IMG/VR virus record: IMGVR_UViG_3300044825_000899
Coordinates: 1-20,304 of that record
Strand: one strand, 5' to 3'
DNA: 20,304 nucleotides
Source of the DNA: a virus
Shown here: one piece after another, positions 15,799 through 20,304 of the stretch
Layout: every line of letters begins with the position of its first letter
Position numbering within the stretch: the first letter of the stretch is position 1
Translations under genes and position numbers: made by a program
The notes under the pieces: generated by a model
Database searches by the model: none
What the model saw: the letters and a program-made list of their open reading frames with translations, nothing else
Told to the model about the DNA's origin: nothing

Positions 15799-18080
15799 TC
15801 ACTCACCTCAATAGCTGCAATGGCTTTGCCGTTTTGATCTCGCTGTATTACCCGTTTTTTAGGCTTTTTCATTTCTTCCGCCGTGCCTAGTAATACCTGC
15901 GCTACTGTCCCTAATTGGTTAACTGCCTCGGCTATGCCTGCGCCGTGCGCTGCGCCTGCTTGGCTGATGATGTCTGCAATTCCGTTGAGTTTGTCTTGTG
16001 CGTCAATTTGAAGAACTGCGGCTGGTTTCTGCTGCGCCTGAGTTTGCATTTCGGCTATCTGTAATCGGGTTTGCGCGTCTAGTTGGGCTTTATATGCCTG
16101 CCTCTCTGTCTCGGCTTGTTGTTTCATTAGCTCGATCTCTTTGGCGTTCTCGGCTTTAAATTGCTCAATCTGCGCTTGTGCTTGTAGCTTTATCTGCTCT
16201 ACCTGCTGTTGCGCCTGAAGTTTGGCTGATTCCAATTGCTGGCGCGCTTGCTCAATACCCTGCTCATGCTGCAATCGCATTTGATCGGCCTGTTGCTGCG
16301 CTTGTGCCTTCATCATCTCGGGGTTTGGCTGCTCGGGTTTGGGCTGGCGCATCTGCTCTAACGTGTTTTCCAGTGCCGCTTCTAATGTCCGCCCGCTCTT
16401 AAATGTCCTCACTACGAACATCAACGCTTCGCCTACTAATGGCGCTAACTCCGGTGATTGCTGCATAATTGGCAAACTGTTTTGCATTGCCTGGCCAAAC
16501 GCACTCAGAAACTCAATCCGGCTTTGTTTTTCTGCCAATTCATTCATCTCGGCCAAACTCTCCGCCTCGATGTCAATCCGGTAATTTCTGGCCGGCTCAG
16601 CCTTGATTAGCTCCAATGCTGCTTGTGCATATTGCGCATCATCGGTACCTTGAATTCCGCTCATGTTAATGAAAGTCTGTGGGCTGTACAAATCCATCAT
16701 TAACTGCGCTTTGATTCGTAGCGTTTCGGTAACGAACAGAGCCACGCTATGCTGTAATGCCTTCAGCCTCATGGAGGCATACTGGCCTTTTATCTGCTGC
16801 GCCGTGGCGGTCTCGCTTGCCATGCTGGAGCCTCTGATAATATCGCTTAGGCCCGTCACGTCATACACTACCTGCTTGGCTCGCTCTAAGCTGTCATAAC
16901 ATGCCTGCAACGCTTTAACCACGATGTCAAGCGGCAAGAATTGGACTGTGCCTTGTAATCCGCCTTTTTCCGAGAATGCCGCCCATGTGTCCACGGGTAT
17001 CAGAACGTTATCCACGCCCTCGTTCAGCATCCGTTGAACGCCCGCTGCTGATGCGTCATACACGCCCACGATCTTGATCGCATCCACCAACAACCCGATG
17101 CGCTTGGTTAGATCGTCAATCTGGTCGGCTTGGTCTTGATATAACTTGTAATCAGGCACCGGCACTAGCGTATCCGTGGTCATCGTGGCAAACAAAGGCT
17201 TTGGGCACGGCCAGAAACCATCCAGCCCGTAAGGGTCTGGTTTATGGTCAAGTATCTCATCACACCCTTCGGCCACCCAGTAAACGCACTCCTCGGCCTT
17301 GTCCCAGATCTCCCACACTTGCGCTTTCTTCATGCGGTCAATCTCAGATTGATTCATGCCCTGGCTGCGCATCTCGTCCAGCCCGATTGGTTCATGCGTC
17401 ATGGGTATGCGCTTTGTAATGTCCTCGCCAAAGCGTTTTTCTAGCTCTGATCTAGCCATGTATTCACGCTTTGCCACCCAGCTCACTTCATCCCAGCATC
17501 GTGCGGGGGAGCATCTGAAATCCTCCCAATACACGTAATCTACTGGAGTGGTTTCCGTCTGCATCTCGCCAGCTTGCGGAGTTATGCCTGTGGGTAAATT
17601 GTGGATAACTTCTTGATGCTCGTATTGGTCATCGTTTGCGCCAACGGTCTCTATCTCCTTGGCTTCAAACCGCACCCACACAGTACCACGGCCGCACAAT
17701 AAGCGGTCTAATGTTGCAGCCCTTGTCGCATTTTCAAAATCGCCGTAATTGTCGATCTCGTATTGGAGCGCCCGTTCCATAATCGTCGCTGCTGTCCGTG
17801 CCACTGGGTCTTTATCTTTCCAACGCCTCTCCACTATTGCCCGTGGCGTTTTCGCATACAACGCAGGGTAAAGCGTTTGTATATTGCTCCACAAAATGTT
17901 ATATCGCTTGTTACCGTCGTAGCTGCTGCTGCGGTCGTCCCTGTATCGCTTGACGATCTTCTTGCTAGCCTTCACCCATTTATCATCTGCCTTTTTGGCG
18001 TTAGACAATTCCTGATGCAGCTGCTGCGCCGTTTTTCTCGGCTTCATATCCTGTTCGAAATACGGGGGGTTTGTTTCCAT
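15795..18080 (-). CDS. Portal protein (large, P22/T7-type)
   Basis: A 761-residue portal, the ring at one capsid vertex through which DNA enters and leaves. The N-terminus has ADDKWVKASKKIVKRYRDDR and YNILWSNIQTLYPALYAKTP, typical of large portals of short-tailed phages. The middle has TGLSDIIRGSSMASETATAQ, a strongly conserved portal helix region. About residues 589-688 (DNA 16017-16316) are a very Gln/Glu-rich coiled coil with repeated KLQAQQQVEQ-like units, which would form a long C-terminal barrel like that of P22. The start is uncertain: the ATG at 18080 overlaps terL by 37 bases, while an in-frame ATG at 18047 (MKPRKTAQQ) overlaps it by 4 (ATGA), the style used elsewhere here, and could be the true start. 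The gene sits directly after terL, as usual. Confidence 0.9.
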   Translation of the reverse strand: METNPPYFEQDMKPRKTAQQLHQELSNAKKADDKWVKASKKIVKRYRDDRSSSYDGNKRYNILWSNIQTLYPALYAKTPRAIVERRWKDKDPVARTAATIMERALQYEIDNYGDFENATRAATLDRLLCGRGTVWVRFEAKEIETVGANDDQYEHQEVIHNLPTGITPQAGEMQTETTPVDYVYWEDFRCSPARCWDEVSWVAKREYMARSELEKRFGEDITKRIPMTHEPIGLDEMRSQGMNQSEIDRMKKAQVWEIWDKAEECVYWVAEGCDEILDHKPDPYGLDGFWPCPKPLFATMTTDTLVPVPDYKLYQDQADQIDDLTKRIGLLVDAIKIVGVYDASAAGVQRMLNEGVDNVLIPVDTWAAFSEKGGLQGTVQFLPLDIVVKALQACYDSLERAKQVVYDVTGLSDIIRGSSMASETATAQQIKGQYASMRLKALQHSVALFVTETLRIKAQLMMDLYSPQTFINMSGIQGTDDAQYAQAALELIKAEPARNYRIDIEAESLAEMNELAEKQSRIEFLSAFGQAMQNSLPIMQQSPELAPLVGEALMFVVRTFKSGRTLEAALENTLEQMRQPKPEQPNPEMMKAQAQQQADQMRLQHEQGIEQARQQLESAKLQAQQQVEQIKLQAQAQIEQFKAENAKEIELMKQQAETERQAYKAQLDAQTRLQIAEMQTQAQQKPAAVLQIDAQDKLNGIADIISQAGAAHGAGIAEAVNQLGTVAQVLLGTAEEMKKPKKRVIQRDQNGKAIAAIEVSE

Positions 18081-19399
18081 AGCTCTTCAAGCGGTGCGGT
18101 AATAATTCGCCCATTTTGCATTGAAACGGGGAAAATATCCATCTTTTTCGCAGATTCTGGGGGTTTTTCCGCTATTTTTTGCGCTCCATAACAAAAACTG
18201 TCAGCCGGATGGCTTGCCCAGTTATGCACCGGCTCTCGGCTCATTACCCCTGTTTCTTCGTTATAACTGAATTCCCACGCGCGTAATCCGTCCAGCCCTG
18301 CCTCGCATAACCCCCGATTAAATGCGCATCGATTGATCACAGTTCTGGCCGCCTCAATCTGGTCTTGCTTCTTGCTCTGGGGGACTATCTCGCAACTGCC
18401 TGCGCCAAACGCACTCAAGAACTTCTCTAGGGTCGTGTGGCGGCTTTGAAATGTCTTAGCTCTAGCGTCGTGCGGTAGCCATATCTTCGCCTTTTTGGCT
18501 CCCAGCTCTCTTATATTGTCTTGAATTCGGGGTATCCATTCCTCTGCATCCAGTCCGGTGTCTGCGTCGTATTTCAGTAAATGAAACCCGCCAGGCACTG
18601 CCTGCCAATACCAGAATGAAGCGGTATCCCTAAAGCCAAGGTCGGCACTCACGCCCATTGTGTCGCCGTGTGCGTCATATTTCACATCGTCGTGAATTCT
18701 GCCCTCTCGCTCGGCACGATTAACCCACTTGGCAAGAATTGCCCCGACTGATGCGCCATAATGCCCGCCCCAAACGTGCTCGGCTCTGTCCTCGTCTGCT
18801 TTGTAATCGGCTTCCATGTCCGCCCGCAGTGGCGTTTGATCAAACCACGGATTGTCGTTCCAGTTCACGTTCACGCAAATCATGTCCGTCCGCTGCTCGC
18901 CCCTGAAGAACTTGTCTACTGCGTCGGTTTTAAATCGTGGATTCCAGGTAAACCAAAGCTCTGAGTTTGGCTTTCGTATTGTCGGGCGCAGTAAATCCAG
19001 ACTGTACTGGCTCAGTGTCTGCGCTTCCTCCACCCATGCGCAATCATAGCCCTCCAGTGATTTAATACTGTCGGCTGTGTGATTTTGCATGCCCTGAAAT
19101 ATTATCAGCCCTGTGCCGCGTCGGCTCCTGATCTGGGTGTCCAACACTTCAAAGTAATCGCCGGCGTTTAATGCGCTGATCTTATCCTCAATCAAGCGTT
19201 TAACAGATTGGCCTAATGACTTCTGAATCTCACGAACGCAGACTGTGCGCCGGTCTGGGTCAATGATGTGGGCTTCAATAACCATCTCGGCCATAAATTG
19301 GGATTTCCCGCCGCCTCGTCCGCCGTAAGCGCCTTTATATCGGCATGGCTCCAGCAATGGCAAAGCCCATGCGGGGGTTTGAATCTGGAGCACGGTCAC
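18044..19399 (-). CDS. terL: Terminase large subunit
   Basis: A 451-residue ATPase/nuclease that packages DNA into the procapsid. Walker A is GGRGGGKS (residues 26-33), Walker B with the catalytic Glu is VEEA (123-126), and the coupling segment is WFTWNP (149-154). Nuclease acidic residues are visible as D253 and D258 in SADLGFRDTASF, as D311 in WLPHDARAKTF, and in HPADSF near the C-terminus. Length and motif order fit the PBSX/Terminase_3-type large subunit. The start is GTG at 19399 overlapping the terS TGA by 4 bases (GTGA), so the two are translationally coupled, and there is little ribosome site. It is followed by the portal. Confidence 0.95.
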   Translation of the reverse strand: MTVLQIQTPAWALPLLEPCRYKGAYGGRGGGKSQFMAEMVIEAHIIDPDRRTVCVREIQKSLGQSVKRLIEDKISALNAGDYFEVLDTQIRSRRGTGLIIFQGMQNHTADSIKSLEGYDCAWVEEAQTLSQYSLDLLRPTIRKPNSELWFTWNPRFKTDAVDKFFRGEQRTDMICVNVNWNDNPWFDQTPLRADMEADYKADEDRAEHVWGGHYGASVGAILAKWVNRAEREGRIHDDVKYDAHGDTMGVSADLGFRDTASFWYWQAVPGGFHLLKYDADTGLDAEEWIPRIQDNIRELGAKKAKIWLPHDARAKTFQSRHTTLEKFLSAFGAGSCEIVPQSKKQDQIEAARTVINRCAFNRGLCEAGLDGLRAWEFSYNEETGVMSREPVHNWASHPADSFCYGAQKIAEKPPESAKKMDIFPVSMQNGRIITAPLEELWKQTPRISNRI

Positions 19400-19806
19400 G
19401 GCTTGACAATCACCCGTTCAATTTTCTGAATTTGCAACCCGCCCGATAGCTCTACTTGGGTAGGCGCATTAAAACCGTGCATTGCGTTAAGCTCTTTAAC
19501 GGCTGCTGTCATGCCTGTGGATTGCTGCCGCTCCTGTGCTACTGCGTAGGCCTCTTTCAGCGCTTGTACGCTTTCTTCGCGCGTCCAAAGCGCCTTTGAT
19601 TCTAGCTTCTGTCTTAGTTCGGCTACCCTCTGGGCGACCTCTGGGCGTGCCATTACTTTGCTGGCGCTGTCCCAAATACTTGCCGGCTTTGTATCTGGTC
19701 TTGGATTGTAAGCTGTTCGGTATGCATCGGCCTGGGTCATACCGTCCGCAATGCATTGTGCAAACTTTTCTTTTTTGTCCGTTAGTTTTAATGCTTTTGG
19801 CTCCAT
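19396..19806 (-). CDS. terS: Terminase small subunit
   Basis: A 136-residue DNA-recognition partner of the large subunit. The N-terminal region LTDKKEKFAQCIADGMTQAD and AYRTAYNPRPDT is the helix-turn-helix pattern of Terminase_2-type small subunits. A helical middle (WTREESVQALKEAYAVA) leads to LNAMHGFNAPTQVELSG, which is typical near the end of these proteins. It is the first gene of the leftward late unit. The start is ATG at 19806, with no clear Shine-Dalgarno but an extended -10 element only 6 bases before it, so a leaderless message is possible. Confidence 0.9.
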   Translation of the reverse strand: MEPKALKLTDKKEKFAQCIADGMTQADAYRTAYNPRPDTKPASIWDSASKVMARPEVAQRVAELRQKLESKALWTREESVQALKEAYAVAQERQQSTGMTAAVKELNAMHGFNAPTQVELSGGLQIQKIERVIVKP

Positions 19807-19889
19807 AACTCAATTGTAGCACGTTCACAAATTTATTTAATAGGGTTTTAATCGTGTAAATGTTTGTTTTATATCGTTAAAATTTTGCC
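19807..19889. promoter_or_regulatory. AT-rich divergent intergenic region, likely promoters
   Basis: An 83-base AT-rich gap between terS (leftward) and the HNH-like frame (rightward). On the minus strand TGCTACAAT (19821-19813) is an extended -10-like element, with a weak ATTAAA at the expected -35 distance. On the plus strand TTGTAG (19815-19820) with an AT-rich TTTAAT or TTAATA about 16-17 bases downstream is a weak promoter candidate. No operator palindrome or strong repeat is clear. Confidence 0.4.
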
Positions 19890-20304
19890 ATGAACGTATT
19901 TGACAAAATAGCGGCTCGTACTATTGAAGAGGGTGACTGCCTGCTATGGACTGGAACCATGTGCGCTGGCGGTACCGTCCCCTCTATTTTCAATAAAGGC
20001 AAACTGACTTCAGTTTGTAGGCTTTTGTGGGAAAAGAAAAACGGGTGAATACCGGCTGGCATGCTCATTTATCGCACATGCGGCAATATCCAATGTGTCC
20101 GACCTGCTCATCTTGGCATATGCACGGTGTCAGAACTTGGGCGTTTCAGTGGTTCGCTTGGCAAACAGAAAAAAAGCGAACTTCAAAAGGTTGCCATATC
20201 GTTAACCATGCGCAAACTCTCCAAGCTGACTCAATCTGATGTTGATGACATATTGACATCACCGGATAAGGTGTCAGCCCTTGCTGAACGTTTTAACGTG
20301 TCGG
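19890..20304 (+). pseudogene. HNH homing-endonuclease-like gene split by an in-frame TGA, partial at right edge
   Basis: The frame from the ATG at 19890 reads 52 codons (MNVFDKIAARTIEEGDCLLW and then TSVCRLLWEKKNG) to a TGA at 20046-20048, then stays open in the same frame for 85 codons to the window end. The continuation reads IPAGMLIYRTCGNIQCVRPA followed by HL, and later KLTQSDVDDIL and LAERFNVS. This order (CLLWTG start, (K)NGxIPxGM, C-x4-C-x4-H, then a KLT-type DNA-binding helix region) is that of phage HNH homing endonucleases, so the two parts are one gene. In the core the usual first His is Arg62 (YRTC) and the usual Asn is Arg71 (CVRP), while His74 is kept, so catalysis may be impaired. 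No clear ribosome site precedes the ATG. A downstream restart at the ATG at 20061 is possible. Most likely this is a recent nonsense mutation (for example CGA or GGA to TGA), or read-through. Confidence 0.7.

Noticed and set aside
19829-19855. TTTAAT repeats in the terS/HNH gap as operator or iteron
   Set aside because: There are only two short imperfect copies in AT-rich sequence, which chance explains.
19900-19924. TTGACA ... TACTAT promoter-like pair
   Set aside because: The spacing is only 13 bases and it lies within the HNH-like coding frame.
20046-20048. UGA recoded as an amino acid (alternative genetic code)
   Set aside because: TGA terminates 8 of 19 complete genes here (for example terS, terL, portal, scaffold), with next starts overlapping or just after it, so UGA is a working stop in this phage.
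20027-20239. 70-codon plus-strand frame with several His, Trp and Cys residues (zinc-finger-like look)
   Set aside because: It is an offset frame of the HNH-like gene; its His/Cys come from the HNH core in another frame, and the HNH frame has the family pattern.

Overview
This window is the late (virion assembly) half of a tailed double-stranded DNA phage or prophage, most likely a short-tailed (podovirus-type) phage of a Gram-negative, probably proteobacterial, host. The evidence is a terminase pair, a large 761-residue portal with a long coiled-coil tail, a scaffold and major capsid protein, a putative adaptor and tail-nozzle pair, and several large alanine/glycine/glutamine-rich proteins of the kind ejected with the DNA. 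I see no tail sheath, tube or tape-measure gene, and no integrase, replication gene, tRNA, IS element or CRISPR array. The host guess rests on protein style and moderate base composition only.

Layout, read in the direction of transcription (minus strand, right to left). Packaging: terS (19806-19396), terL (19399-18044) and portal (18080-15795). Then a small coiled-coil membrane protein (15798-15568), a 1023-residue tail fibre (15565-12494) and three small unassigned proteins (12491-11311). Head: scaffold (11284-10310), major capsid (10291-9299), a terminator, two small probable head-decoration or accessory proteins (9259-8963 and 8949-8593) and a second terminator. Tail and ejection: a conserved protein (8547-8005), an adaptor-like protein (8008-7109), an ADP-ribosyltransferase-like protein (7104-6175), a nozzle-like protein (6185-4656), a GNAT-type acetyltransferase (4656-4231), and three ejection-type proteins (4229-2880, 2870-1647 and 1645 to beyond the left edge). 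Genes are packed with 1-4 base overlaps or very short gaps, so this is one co-transcribed late unit. The two terminators around the capsid genes probably tune gene dosage. No gap exceeds about 85 bases.

The only plus-strand gene lies at the right end, diverging from terS across an 83-base AT-rich gap. It is an HNH homing-endonuclease-like gene whose frame is broken by a single in-frame TGA at codon 53, after which the same frame stays open for 85 codons to the window edge and still matches the family pattern. TGA ends 8 of the 19 complete genes here, so a nonsense mutation, read-through or a sequencing error is more likely than a changed genetic code.

The window is mostly conventional phage morphogenesis. 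The points most worth a second look are the TGA-split HNH gene, the ART-like and GNAT-like enzymes placed among virion genes, the fibre gene between portal and scaffold with an AT-rich core, and a possible leaderless terS transcript.
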